Assembly: GCA_963826795.1 (NCBI GenBank)
Contig: CAWGYT010000009.1
Location: 248,001-312,000, forward strand
From: CAWGYT01 sp963826795
Lineage (GTDB): Bacteria; Planctomycetota; Planctomycetia; Pirellulales; Pirellulaceae
Reading direction: 5' to 3'
Length of the DNA: 64,000 nucleotides
Shown: positions 47,130 to 57,000 of the stretch, one piece after another
How the letters are laid out: each line of letters starts with the position of its first letter
Position numbering within the stretch: the stretch's first letter is position 1
The notes under the pieces: generated by a model
What the model was told of the DNA's origin: nothing
The model's database searches: none
Seen by the model: the letters and a program-made list of their open reading frames with translations, nothing else
Program-made: the position numbers and the translations under genes

Positions 47130-47924
47130 TCAGTTCGGTGTCGTGCGACTCGCCATCGCTCGATAGACCGGATCGTCGTCAATGCGACGCAGTGACCGGA
47201 CCAGTTCGCTCAAGTGCGTATCAATTTCGGCAAGATACCGTTGGATTGCGCGATAGTCGGTGGACGTGTCGGAAAGCGAGGCGCGTCGACACACCGACTC
47301 GACGAGACTCGTGAGCACCTCGTAGTGATTACGAAGCTCGCTCAGAAGTTCGTTCAACTTCGAGATCGCGGGGACATCGGGTTCGGGTTCCGACCAGTCG
47401 ACCCGCAAGAGATGGGACTTGGTCGAGACACGCGGATGCAGCTGCGTGTCCGACGGGACGACCAAGTCGTCAAGGTCAAGCGTGCGAAGATTCTTCGCGA
47501 GTCTCAGCAGGGCAGCCGATGAAATCTCACGACCTGCCGCATGCGCGGAGCAGACGAAATCGCCGAACACGGCCTCCGGGACTGAGGCCTCCAGTTGCCA
47601 TCGGGCTGATTGGTTCTTGTCGAGTCCCAGGTCGCTGAGTCGCAAAGCTGACGTGCCAGGCTTCGACTTGCGGTCACCGCCCCGAAGTTTTAGCTCAGCC
47701 AGGAATTGACCTCCCAGCCGTTCCGCCTGCAACTTCAGTTCAGCGGCGAAGTTTTGAACTTCAATCCCTAGCGAAGCTCGCTGGGCGTGGCTCCTTACGG
47801 ATTCGGCCTTGTCCCTTACGGCCTTGATTTGGGCAACTGTATTGGCCTGGGTCAAAGCGCGTCGTGCGTGGTCCAGGTTAACGAGCTGCCTTGTTCGGTC
47901 GTCTCGGTGCGAGTGATCGTTCAT
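47130..47924 (-). CDS. Mobile-element-type protein, function unknown
   Basis: The 264-residue soluble protein starts with 'LDHARRALTQANTVAQIKAV' and contains 'LRGGDRKSKPGTSALRLSDL' followed by 'GLDKNQSARWQLEASVPE'. I recall this arrangement from phage, plasmid and island proteins related to ParB-type or DNA-binding accessory factors, without a defined function. The C-terminal half is helical and acidic. It is isolated, with nearly 300 bp on each side, and lies beyond the integrase and IS relics, consistent with transferred DNA. Frame intact. Confidence 0.7.
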   Translation of the reverse strand: MNDHSHRDDRTRQLVNLDHARRALTQANTVAQIKAVRDKAESVRSHAQRASLGIEVQNFAAELKLQAERLGGQFLAELKLRGGDRKSKPGTSALRLSDLGLDKNQSARWQLEASVPEAVFGDFVCSAHAAGREISSAALLRLAKNLRTLDLDDLVVPSDTQLHPRVSTKSHLLRVDWSEPEPDVPAISKLNELLSELRNHYEVLTSLVESVCRRASLSDTSTDYRAIQRYLAEIDTHLSELVRSLRRIDDDPVYRAMASRTTPN

Positions 47925-48208
47925 CGTTGTTCTACTTTGCTCCTAAAAAGAGAAACAGATTAGCACCGCTGGTATCTGGTTAGTCGAGATTCCGCCGCCT
48001 AACCGGACATCCGAAAGCGAAAATTCTAGGTGGGTCGGCAAGAAATCGCGAAGTCGCATGAGAGTTTGCCAACTCGCTCCACCCTCGATTACGATCCGAG
48101 CGTCCGGACCTGGAACCGGACCCGGAACCGCGAATCGCCAACGCGCAAATTGGGCAGCGTTTCGGTGGAGATTCGTGATCGACCGCCTCGGTAACAGGAG
48201 ACGACCCA

Positions 48209-49271
48209 ATGAGCAACGCTGAGCCGAAACGTGAGCGACCCGGCGCCACGCTACTGGAGACCCTGATTGTGATCGGAATTCTCGGGCTGCTACTGCAGTT
48301 GCTGCTGCCCGCCGTTCAAGGGCTCCGCGAATCGGCCCGCCAGCTTCAATGCGCCGCGCACCTCCGACGGCTCGCATCGGCGATTCGAGACCATCACGAC
48401 CTGCAGCAGCGATATCCATCCGGCGGCTGGCATTTCACTTGGATCGGCGAACCCGAGCGAGGAACGGGGCGATCGCAACCGGGAAGCTGGGCGTTCAATT
48501 TGCTAAGTGATTTGGGCGAGGACAGGATTCGCAGGCTTGGCATCGGGACCACGGGCCTGGACCGAAGTCGCGCTCTTGTGAGTCGTTGTCGGAAAGCACC
48601 GTCCGTCTTCAATTGTCCGACGCGGCGCGGCTGGAGATCGTATCCGCAAACCTGGAACCAACAGCCCCTCAGTCAAGGCGGCCCGCTGCGGGAGCCGATC
48701 GTGTGGGCGGCAAAAAGCGACTACGCGGCGTGTTCCGGTGACGGTGAACGTGTCGAGTTCGATTGGCGATGGACGGGCCCGAGTTCTTTGGCCGAAGGAG
48801 ATGATTCACGCTTCGTATGGCCCGATTCCAAATCGTTTACGGGCGTCATTTTTGGCCGCTCTGAGATCCGTGATCGTCAGATCCGCGATGGGCTCGCCCA
48901 AACCTACTTGCTCGGGGAGAAATACGTGAATCCACGCACCTACGACACGGGCGAGGACTGGGGCGACAACGAGAATCTGTACGCCGGCTTTAACAATGAC
49001 AACTCACGGTCCAGTGGCCATCCGCCTCGCCGAGACCGACCGGCCGTCGACTGGCGCAATGCCTTCGGGAGCGCTGCACCCGAGCAACTGGCGCGCCGCG
49101 ATGTGCGACGGATCCGTCCGCGTCCTTCGCTACGATATTGATCCAGCTGTCCATCAGGCAATGGGACATCGCGCCGATCACGGCCGGACGCGAATTGGCC
49201 GCCGACCCGCATCGGGCCTCCGTCAAAACGGTGCGAGTGCCTGGGCACGCCGTGGAGGATCCCGCAAATGA
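48209..49271 (+). CDS. DUF1559 pseudopilin-like protein (frame broken near 49075)
   Basis: A type IV pilin-like N-terminus is clear: 'GATLLETLIVIGILGLLLQL' (residues 12-31) with Glu at +5, then 'LLPAVQGLRESARQLQCAAH', diagnostic of the large DUF1559 family of planctomycetes. The body has 'LAQTYLLGEKYVNPRTYDTG' and 'NENLYAGFNNDN'. The conserved C-terminus 'HPSNWRAAMCDGSVRVLRYD' continues in the +1 frame after 'NAFGSA'; removing the G near 49076 joins them. The product would be about 354 residues and is probably assembled by a pilus or type II secretion-like machine. The stop overlaps the hydrolase start. Confidence 0.85.
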
Positions 49272-50176
49272 ACTCGCTACTATTGACCGGACTGCTCCTG
49301 GCGGGCCTCCGACATGCGCACCCCGATGTCGTCGCTCGCACGCAGCCGCGATGGTGCCGAATCGACGGGCAGATCGTCGCCTACCGACTCTACGCTCCGC
49401 AATCCGCGGCGCGGCCGCTTCCGCTTGTCGTCTGGCTGCATGGCTTTGGTGAGTCCGGGAGTGATAACGTCGACCAGCTCGCGTGGTTGGAACTGATCTT
49501 GGGTCAGGATCGAGATTGTCGCGACTTGCCCTGCTGTCTCGTCGCCACACAACTCCCCGCCGAAACCGGCAGCTGGCTGGCGAGTCCCCGCTCGGGTTTG
49601 ACGCCGGCGCAACGCTTGGACGCGATGATCGCAGACGTCCAGAGAGAAGTATCGATCGATCCGAATCGCATCTATCTGGCTGGGATTTCGGACGGAGCCA
49701 GTGGTTGCTGGTGGTATGCCGCCAGGTGGCCGGGTCGATTCGCGGCCATTTTGCCGATGGGAGCCTGTGAGATGAAATCGGAGCCCCCGGCGGAACTCCG
49801 TTATTTGTCGGCTTGGGCGTTCCAATCGTCCGCTGGGCACGCGGGACTGCGTCGCCGTGTGGCACAACACTGCGCTTGGCTTACGGCTCACGGTGGAAAT
49901 GGGGTGTGGACCGTCGTCTGGGCCAATTCGCACAACTGCTGGACGGTCGCGTTAAGCCAGTATCGTGCTCTGGATTGGTTGCTGCGACAACGTCGACGAT
50001 GTCGAGCATCTCGGCCGGCCGCCTCCGCATGGTGGTGGCCGAGCCCAGTTCCGATCTATCTCGCGGCATGCGTCGGGATCAGTTTTGGAGTTGGAGTCGG
50101 TTGGCTTCTCGTTGGCCGAATTCGAAAGGGCAAACGACCGCAACGCCAAAGTCGACTTACGAGGCGGACTGAATAA
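49268..50176 (+). CDS. Alpha/beta hydrolase with C-terminal membrane helix
   Basis: The 302-residue protein has an N-terminal signal-like segment, 'LPLVVWLHGFGESGSDN' (oxyanion region), the nucleophile elbow 'LAGISDGASGCWW' (Ser near 144), and a late transmembrane stretch 'VPIYLAACVGISFGVGVGWL' with a basic cytoplasmic tail. It resembles PHB-depolymerase or feruloyl-esterase-type hydrolases; the substrate is unknown. It overlaps the DUF1559 gene by ATGA and its tail overlaps the end of pdxJ by 20 bp on the opposite strand. Confidence 0.75.
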   Translation: MNSLLLTGLLLAGLRHAHPDVVARTQPRWCRIDGQIVAYRLYAPQSAARPLPLVVWLHGFGESGSDNVDQLAWLELILGQDRDCRDLPCCLVATQLPAETGSWLASPRSGLTPAQRLDAMIADVQREVSIDPNRIYLAGISDGASGCWWYAARWPGRFAAILPMGACEMKSEPPAELRYLSAWAFQSSAGHAGLRRRVAQHCAWLTAHGGNGVWTVVWANSHNCWTVALSQYRALDWLLRQRRRCRASRPAASAWWWPSPVPIYLAACVGISFGVGVGWLLVGRIRKGKRPQRQSRLTRRTE

Positions 50177-50877
50177 GGTCGCGCATTTCGCGAACGGCGG
50201 CTTGCATCCCCACCATCAACGCGCGGGCGATAATGCTGTGACCGATGTTCAGTTCGCACATCCCCGGGATCGCCGCGACCGGCTGAACATTGCGATAGGT
50301 CAATCCGTGACCCGCGTGAAGTGTCATTCCGAGGCGCTGGACGAGCGCGCCGCTCAGCGATCAGACGATCCGTTTCACGAGAACGCTCCGGACCCCGGCT
50401 CAAGGCATATTGGCCGGTGTGGAGTTCGACGGCGTCAGCCCTCAAGTCCGCCGCGGCCTCGATCTGCTTCGGATCCGGGTCCAAGAACAGACTCACGATC
50501 ATCCCGGCATCCTGGAGTCGGCGAATCGAATCCGCAATCGGGACGCGATTCGAAAGCACCTCCAGCCCGCCTTCGGTCGTGATCTCCTCACGCCGCTCGG
50601 GGACCAAAGTTGCCTGGTCCGGTCGGAGTTCGGTGGCGACTCGAATCACTTCATCGACACACGCAAGCTCCAAATTCAACTTGACGGTCACCGTTTCGCG
50701 CATGACGCGAACATCCCGCTCCTGAATATGGCGGCGATCTTCGCGGAGGTGGAGTGTAATGCAGTCGGCCCCACCCAATTCCGCCAACGCAGCGGCCCAA
50801 ACTGGATCCGGCTCATAGGTCTTTCGGGCCTGCCGCACGGTTGCGACATGATCGATGTTGACACCCAATTCGGCCAT
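50157..50877 (-). CDS. pdxJ: Pyridoxine 5'-phosphate synthase (frame broken near 50350)
   Basis: PdxJ condenses 1-deoxyxylulose-5-phosphate with aminoacetone phosphate to make vitamin B6. From the ATG at 50877 it reads 'MAELGVNIDHVATVRQARKT', 'ITLHLREDRRHIQERD', 'SLFLDPDPKQIEAAAD' and 'VELHTGQYALSRG'. The usual 'TLHAGHGLTYRNVQPVAAI' and 'CELNIGHSIIARALMVGM' then appear in another frame, ending at TAA 50157-50159. The shift lies at 50345-50356, between 'ETDRLIAE' and 'LVQRLGM'. About 240 residues result, the normal size. Because the gene is usually essential, a sequencing indel is more likely than inactivation. Confidence 0.88.
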
Positions 50878-51054
50878 TTTGTCAGAGTCCCTTTTCATCC
50901 ACGTTCCAGCCCCGTCACACCGCGGCATTTTAGATCAACCTCGGCTAAAATGTAACGAGTCCCCCGCCGCACCTGTGCGGCAAATCGACGCTCCTCGCCA
51001 ACCTCGGGTGGTCGTTCCCGAGTTGGCGACCACCTCAGCCAAGAACGTGGTTTC

Positions 51055-52749
51055 ATGAAATCTCTTTACGAATACCCGTTGCCGATCCCGCTTTGGCTCT
51101 TGTGCTTGTTCGGGATTCTCGCCCCGGTGGGTTCCCTGCGAGCTGATCCGCCGCCGCTGTTGCCGGGACTACCCGAGGACATCTCGCGTTGGGAGACAGA
51201 AAAGATCGAAGGCGGAACGTTGTACTGCAGCGATTCGGCCGCTCAGCTGTATTTGGTTGTCCCTGCGCGACCGGCAGGCGACGCTGTGCGGTTTCCTCGG
51301 CGGTACAACGTCGTCCGATTCGTGGCCCTCAAGCTCGGACCGGAGATGCGCGAGTTGCAGCTGAGTCAAGATCCAATCACCTGGACCGTTCACTTGCCCG
51401 AGGAGGTGCTTTACCCTGCGGTCGTCGAAGTGCAGCTCGGTCAAGATGCGTTGACCGCGTCACAAACGCCCGTGGTCCGTCCCTCGCCCGATGGCGCGAT
51501 CGTATTGTCCGCACGGCATGCCGAGGTTCATGGCCAGAATCTACAGTTCGAACCTCAGGTCCACAAGAATACCGTCGGCTACTGGGTGAACGCTGCGGAT
51601 TGGGTCGACTGGCAGTTTGCTGCGCCGGCGGGCAACTACGAGGTCTGGATCTTACAGGGTTGCGGCAACGGGCAAGGTGGAAGCCGCGTGGCTCTCTCGG
51701 TCAGTCGGCAACAACTTGAATTCGACGTGCAGGAGACCGGGCACTTCCAGAATTTTGTTTGGCGAGCGCTCGGTCCGGTGACGCTCGACGAAGCATCGAC
51801 GTTTCGTCTTTCGCTGCGCGTGTTAAATCGGACACGCGACGCTGTGATGGACGTCCGGCAGATCCGTTTGGAGCCGTCCACGAACACGCTCGTGCAGGAC
51901 GCGCCGAAGCAGATGAGCGACGTCGAGCCGGATTTGGTCGTGCCTTGGCTCCGCGAGGGTCGGCCAAGTCCCGGTCGACGCGTGCGACTGAAACTTCCCG
52001 GTCGTGAGCAGCAGCCAGCCTACCATGCACTCTACTTGCCCACGGACTGGACGGCGGAACGATCCTGGCCGATGCTGGTGGAAGTCACGGGCAACGGGCC
52101 GTACCAGAACGCGCGCGGGGATCGGTGTTCGGGACTTGTCGCGGACGCAGCGCTCGGACTGGGAATCTCAGGCGGTTTCGGCTGGATCTGGCTGACGGTG
52201 CCTTGTCTGGACCAGGCCGGGGAACGAGAAACCAAACAATGGTGGGGTGATCCGCCCGAATTCGATGTGCATCCGACGATCGAGTACTGGCAAGCGGCGA
52301 TCGACCAGGTCGCCGAACGCTATGGCGGTGATCCGCGGCGAGTCGTCCTAGTCGGGTTTTCTCGAGGTTCGCTCGCCTGTAATTACCTGGGTCTCCACGA
52401 CGACTCGATCTCGCAGCACTGGGCGGCGTTCGTCTGCAATAGCCATTACGACGGCGTTCTCACGACGTGGCCCTATCCAAATTGTGGCGCCCAGGCGGCG
52501 CGGCAACGGCTCCGCCGACTGCAGGGACGTCCGCAGTTCATCTGTAGCGAAACGGGCGACTTCGCGGGTGGACTGTCGGACACGAGAAGATTCCTTCAGT
52601 CCGCAAGCCAGGCCGGTGACTTTACGTTCGCGTCAACAGGCTTCGTGGATCACAGCGACACTTGGGCACTGCGCCCGAGCCGATGCCGGCGCCAATTACG
52701 AGATTGGCTCGAGCAAGTGGCGGGCGATCCCGCGGCGACTGAGCCCTAA
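51055..52749 (+). CDS. Secreted alpha/beta hydrolase with N-terminal beta-sandwich
   Basis: The 564-residue protein has a signal peptide ('LWLLCLFGILAPVGSLRA'), a region of unknown fold, a carbohydrate-module-like segment (about 150-270) with 'GYWVNAADWVDWQFAAPAG' and 'NYEVWILQGCGNGQGG', and a C-terminal hydrolase domain with elbow 'LVGFSRGSLACNYLGL' (Ser near 436) and catalytic His region 'STGFVDHSDTWALR'. It looks like an exported polysaccharide esterase or related enzyme. The gene is divergent from pdxJ. Frame intact. Confidence 0.78.
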   Translation: MKSLYEYPLPIPLWLLCLFGILAPVGSLRADPPPLLPGLPEDISRWETEKIEGGTLYCSDSAAQLYLVVPARPAGDAVRFPRRYNVVRFVALKLGPEMRELQLSQDPITWTVHLPEEVLYPAVVEVQLGQDALTASQTPVVRPSPDGAIVLSARHAEVHGQNLQFEPQVHKNTVGYWVNAADWVDWQFAAPAGNYEVWILQGCGNGQGGSRVALSVSRQQLEFDVQETGHFQNFVWRALGPVTLDEASTFRLSLRVLNRTRDAVMDVRQIRLEPSTNTLVQDAPKQMSDVEPDLVVPWLREGRPSPGRRVRLKLPGREQQPAYHALYLPTDWTAERSWPMLVEVTGNGPYQNARGDRCSGLVADAALGLGISGGFGWIWLTVPCLDQAGERETKQWWGDPPEFDVHPTIEYWQAAIDQVAERYGGDPRRVVLVGFSRGSLACNYLGLHDDSISQHWAAFVCNSHYDGVLTTWPYPNCGAQAARQRLRRLQGRPQFICSETGDFAGGLSDTRRFLQSASQAGDFTFASTGFVDHSDTWALRPSRCRRQLRDWLEQVAGDPAATEP

Positions 52750-52820
52750 TGCATTGGCAAAGTCCAGAATTGCCGGGCGAACTCGCGCCCCGGGTGCCGT
52801 CGCGAAGCCGTGACGAAGCA

Positions 52821-53162
52821 CTAATTCGCGGAGACGGAATCTGGCAGACGGTAGTCATCGCGGACGGGCTGAAACACGTCCATGACTCGGCAGTCCGTCA
52901 ACGCTCGTCCCGAGTGGATTGCCTGTGAAGGGATCACCGCCACGTCGCCAGCCTTCAGGCGATGGTGAACTCCGGCAATCACGAGTTCAAATTCGCCCTC
53001 GTGCACATGGCATACCTGCTCGTGCTCGTGTGCATGTTCCGGCAACACAGCGCCGGCAGTAATCGCCCAATAGACGAACGTCATTCGCTCTGAGTGAAGC
53101 ATTCGAGCCTTGAAGCCCGGCAGCAGCTCAATTTCGCGAATATCCGGCACGTGGATGTACAT
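52821..53162 (-). CDS. Cupin-domain protein
   Basis: The 113-residue product is a single small cupin. The metal-binding motif is 'LPEHAHEHEQVCHVHEGEFE', with the second motif 'AIHSGRALTDCRVMD', so a divalent metal is expected. No enzymatic role can be assigned. The ATG at 53162 follows GAGGGA; a TTG start seven codons upstream is less likely. It lies just downstream of a GGDEF remnant on the same strand. Confidence 0.83.
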   Translation of the reverse strand: MYIHVPDIREIELLPGFKARMLHSERMTFVYWAITAGAVLPEHAHEHEQVCHVHEGEFELVIAGVHHRLKAGDVAVIPSQAIHSGRALTDCRVMDVFQPVRDDYRLPDSVSAN

Positions 53163-53195
53163 AGGATCCCTCGCGGGGTGCAATGATCCGACCCG

Positions 53196-53606
53196 CTAGA
53201 CCTGTGGGTGAAACAACACACCGGTGACTCGATTTCTTCCAGTCCTTTTCGAAATGTACAACTGCTCGTCGGATCGACTCAAGAGCTGTACCGCGGAGAT
53301 TCCCTGGCAACCATTCGCGGTGGCGACGCCCAAGCTGACGATAATCGGCAGGGGACCCGAGTTCGTGGCGAAGGGCGGGTCGGAGATCGCGTGTCGAATC
53401 CTGTCCGCCAACTCCATGGCCTCGTCCAGGTCGGATTCTCCCAGCACCAGCGCGAATTCTTCACCGCCGAAGCGAGCAAATAGATCGTCGTCCTCGAGTA
53501 CACGGTTTCGTAATATTGTCTCTCGATGTCGTCGTTGGACAAGTACTTGAGAATATGAGATCCGATGTGAAGCTGGTCTCCAGCCGCGACGAACCAGGAG
53601 CTCATC
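53196..53606 (-). pseudogene. FHA-GGDEF gene remnant with internal deletion
   Basis: The start reads like the end of an FHA domain ('AAGDQLHIGSHILKYLSNDD' then 'IERQYYET'), and about ten codons later, in another frame, comes 'DDLFARFGGEEFALVLGESD', the second half of a diguanylate cyclase, ending 'DEQLYISKRTGRNRVTG'. The linker helix, the 'DxLTGLxNRR' strand and roughly 90 residues of the GGDEF fold are missing, and most of the FHA domain upstream is gone. It cannot make cyclic-di-GMP. Confidence 0.75.
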
Positions 53607-53911
53607 GGTGGCGATCGCCGACCGGTTCAAGTCCGGAGGCTGGAAAGAAGTAAGGGATCGATCGGTATGGATGCTGACCAAAGCATAAGCCGAGAGACTT
53701 GGCAGAGGCCGCGTGCCCGTTGGGCTGGACCATAACCCCACGAGGTTGCTCGGACGGGGCTGCGTCGGCCGCGCGCTTCCACCAGAATGGAGATCGCTGT
53801 AGGGAGTTGTCACTGAGCATGACACGCGCGATACTGACCGTCCGCCCCAGCGCACGGAGGCCCACCGTCGCTGGTATTTGCGCCCAAATCAGACGAACCA
53901 AGGAACAATCG
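53607..53911. other. Intergenic region upstream of the AbgT gene
   Basis: No gene, repeat or clear promoter is visible in these 305 bp. Open frames extend upstream of the AbgT start but are not conserved. Confidence 0.45.
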
Positions 53912-55543
53912 ATGTCGAACGACGCGTCCCGACGTTCATCACGCGGCCTGTTGGATTGGATCGAGCGAGTGGGCAATAAGTTGCCTGATCCGATTTCGCT
54001 CTTCGTCATGGGTGCAATTCTCGTACTCGTTGCTTCCGAGTGGGCTGCCCGCACGGGATGGGCGGTCGAGAATCCACAAACCGGCCAGTTGGAAACGGCC
54101 AAGAGCCTAATGTCGTCCGACGGAATGCGCTGGGTGTGGCAACACTTGGTCGATAACTTCACGGGTTTCGCGCCGCTGGGTGTTGTCCTCGTGGGGATGA
54201 TCGGGATTGGGGTGGCGGAACAAAGTGGCCTCGTCAGCTCGTTGCTTAAGGGCATGGTCTTGCTGACACCTGGCAAATTGCTGACGCCGGCGGTCATCTT
54301 CGTCGGGGTCATGAGCAGCATGGCACTCGATGCCGGTTACATCGTCCTGCCGCCGCTCGCCTGCGCCGTGTTCGCGCGTCTTGGTCGCGCTCCCTTGGTT
54401 GGGCTCGGAGCAGTTTTCGCCGGAATCGGTGCCGGCTTCAGCGCGAATCTCTTGATTACAGGACTCGATCCTTTGTTGCAGAGCTTCACCCAGGCAAGCG
54501 CCCAACTGCTGCTGCCGGACTACATCGTTGACATTCGCTGCAACTACTATTTCATGATTGCGTCGACCCTGATGATCACGGCCGTGGGCTGGGCCACAAC
54601 CCACTGGCTGGTAGAGCCGCGTTTCGACGCGAGTGAAATCACGGCCCAAATCGAATCGCTCAATCAAAGCCAAACGAGCCGACTCGGTGGGCACAGAGAA
54701 ACCGTTCCGGAGCCGTCGCGATCTCAGCAAGCGGACGTTGGGGTCCCGCCGGCAGATCGCTTCACGCGTCGCGAAGTGCGAGGAATAGCGGCGGCCGGTG
54801 TCGCTTTGGCGGTTGCCGCCGCCGTCATTTTTTCGATGATCTGGCACCCCTCAGGACCACTCCATGGACAAGTCGAACCAAGGCCGGGCTGGAAAGTGGA
54901 TACTTGGGTTACCGTGATTGTCCCGATCCTGTTCGTGCTGTTTCTGATTCCCGGAATTGCCTACGGAGTGGCCACGGGCAGCATCAAGAGCGATCGCGAT
55001 GCAGCCAGGATGATGAGCGACACGATGAGCTCGATGGGATCGTACATCGTACTGGCCTTTTTTGCCGCCCAATTCGTCAGCTGGTTTGGCGAATCGAATC
55101 TCGGTAAACTGATCGCGCTGAAAGGCGTCCTGGTCCTTCAGTCTTGGAGCTTGCCCGTCTGGCTGTTGGTAATCGCGATTGTCATCCTGACTGGAATCGT
55201 GAACTTGTTTATCGGCTCGGCGTCGGCCAAGTGGGCGTTAATTTCCACGGTCTTCGTGCCGCTCTTCGCCGGAGTCGGGATCAGCCCCGAGCTGACGCAG
55301 GCTGCCTACCGAGTCGGCGACTCGGTGACCAATATCGTCGCACCCCTGAACCCTTACGTGGTGGTCGTGCTGGTCTTCATGCAACGATACCAGCCGAGAG
55401 CGGGAATTGGCTCGTTGATCTCGCTGATGCTCCCCTACGCCGTGACATTCGGCGTCTGCTGGATCGCGTTGCTCCTATTTTGGATGGCTGTGGACTTGCC
55501 ACTCGGACCCGGCCATACTCAGATGTTCATCTCGTTCAATTGA
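53912..55543 (+). CDS. AbgT-family transporter
   Basis: The 543-residue membrane protein belongs to the p-aminobenzoyl-glutamate transporter family. It begins 'LLDWIERVGNKLPDPISLFV' and has about nine to eleven transmembrane helices. Late family motifs 'NLFIGSASAKWALISTVFVP' and 'YRVGDSVTNIVAPLNPYVVV' are intact; these line the Na-dependent substrate site. Some members export sulfonamides, so the substrate is uncertain. AAGGA precedes the ATG at 53912 by eight bases, which sets the start; frame extension upstream is spurious. Confidence 0.92.
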   Translation: MSNDASRRSSRGLLDWIERVGNKLPDPISLFVMGAILVLVASEWAARTGWAVENPQTGQLETAKSLMSSDGMRWVWQHLVDNFTGFAPLGVVLVGMIGIGVAEQSGLVSSLLKGMVLLTPGKLLTPAVIFVGVMSSMALDAGYIVLPPLACAVFARLGRAPLVGLGAVFAGIGAGFSANLLITGLDPLLQSFTQASAQLLLPDYIVDIRCNYYFMIASTLMITAVGWATTHWLVEPRFDASEITAQIESLNQSQTSRLGGHRETVPEPSRSQQADVGVPPADRFTRREVRGIAAAGVALAVAAAVIFSMIWHPSGPLHGQVEPRPGWKVDTWVTVIVPILFVLFLIPGIAYGVATGSIKSDRDAARMMSDTMSSMGSYIVLAFFAAQFVSWFGESNLGKLIALKGVLVLQSWSLPVWLLVIAIVILTGIVNLFIGSASAKWALISTVFVPLFAGVGISPELTQAAYRVGDSVTNIVAPLNPYVVVVLVFMQRYQPRAGIGSLISLMLPYAVTFGVCWIALLLFWMAVDLPLGPGHTQMFISFN

Positions 55544-55738
55544 TGGGGTTTGTCGATGCGATACACTCCGGCGTGAAACACAATTCGCACGTCAGCATCA
55601 GGCGATTCTTGCGCGATCCTGGGCAATGCGGCAATCGCCTGGGCAGGCTGTACGAAAGCATTTGGAAGCAGCAGCAAGGCTGCCCATCACGACGAGGGAA
55701 TGTAACATGCGGCACTTGGCAATACGCATCGCAAACAT
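55519..55738 (-). pseudogene. N-terminal remnant of a parallel beta-helix secreted protein
   Basis: An ATG at 55738 with GAGAGA upstream gives a signal-like start ('MLHSLVVMGSLAAASKCF'). In the next frame the sequence continues 'VQPAQAIAALPRIAQESPDA' and 'DVRIVFHAGVYRIDKPHQL', typical of the opening of pectate-lyase-like beta-helix proteins, and then stops inside the AbgT 3' end. One frameshift near 55655 and loss of the rest of the gene mark it as a fragment. Confidence 0.5.
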
Positions 55739-55869
55739 GGGTTTCTCTCGATCTCATTGGGAGTTGAACGCGAGTAGCGGGACATCTCAAGGCAACGACG
55801 CATTGAATTTGCATCGTTCCAGTTCAATCTGGAGGCTCGTGCCGTTTCCCTTATGCCTGCGGCGGGCCG

Positions 55870-57000
55870 CTTCTCCCGGGCTCGGCAGAGGTGACACCAT
55901 CCTGGCCCTTCTCCCCGGCGCGGGAGAAGCTGGCCGAAGGCCGGATGAGGGGCGGTTGTCTCACGAAGTCCAACCCTCACCCGCCGCTGCGCGGCGACCT
56001 CTCCCGCGCTCGGCAGAGGTGACACCACCCTGGCCCTTCTCCCCGGCGCGGGAGAAGGTGGCCGAAGGCCGGATGAGGGGCGGTTGTCTCACGAAGTCCA
56101 ACCCTCACCCGCCGCTGCGCGGCGACCTCTCCCGCGCTCGGCAGAGGTGACACCACCCTGGCCCTTCTCCCCGGCGCGGGAGAAGGTGGCCGAAGGCCGG
56201 ATGAGGGGCGGTTGTCTCACGAAGTCCAACCCTCACCCGCCGCTGCGCGGCGACCTCTCCCGGGCTCGGCAGAGGTGACACCACCCTGGCCCTTCTCCCC
56301 GGTGCGGGAGAAGGTGGCCGAAGGCCGGATGAGGGGCGGATGTCTCACGAAGTCCAACCCTCACCCGCCGCTGCGCGGCGACCTCTCCCGGGCTCGGCAG
56401 AGGTGACACCATCCTGGCCCTTCTCCCCGCGCGGGAGAAGCTGGCCGAAGGCCGGATGAGGGGCAGATGTCTCACGAAGTCCAACCCTCACCCGCCGCTG
56501 CGCGGCGACCTCTCCCGGGCTCGGCAGAGGTGACACCACCCTGGCCCTTCTCCCCGGTGCGGGAGAAGGTGGCCGAAGGCCGGATGAGGGGCGGTTGTCT
56601 GACGAAGTCCAACCCTCACCCGCCGCTGCGCGGCGACCTCTCCCGGGCTCGGCAGAGGTGACACCATCCTGGCCCTTCTCCCCGCGCGGGAGAAGGTGGC
56701 CGAAGGCCGGATGAGGGGCGGATGTCTGACGAAGTCCAACCCTCACCCGCCGCTGCGCGGCGACCTCTCCCGGGCTCGGCAGAGGTGACACCACCCTGGC
56801 CCTTCTCCCCGGCGCGGGAGAGGTGACACCACTCGGCCATTCTCCGCGACTGCGGAGAGGTGACACCACCCTGGCCCTTCTCCCCGGCGGGAGAAGGTGG
56901 CCGAAGGCCGGATGAGGGGCGGATGTCTCACGAAGTCCAACCCTCACCCGCCGCTGCGCGGCGACCTCTCCCGGCGGGAGAGGTGACACCACCCTGGCCC
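55870..57000. repeat. 128-bp tandem palindromic repeat array (array 2)
   Basis: The anchor TCTCACGAAGTCC (or TCTGACG) recurs at 55959, 56087, 56215, 56343, 56470, 56598, 56725 and 56926, giving a 127-128-bp period with one 73-bp internal addition in the last interval. Each unit contains CTTCTCCCC-GGCGC-GGGAGAAG-type palindrome, 'GCCGAAGGCC', the inverted CGCCGCTGCGCGGCG and a CTCTCCCGGGCTCGGCAGAG hairpin. Copies differ by a few substitutions. The modules are shared with array 1. Long frames inside it (for example Pro/Arg/Gly repeats on both strands) are artefacts. Confidence 0.93.

Noticed and set aside
55870..57000. CRISPR array
   Set aside because: Unit is 128 bp with no unique spacers between repeats; no cas genes.
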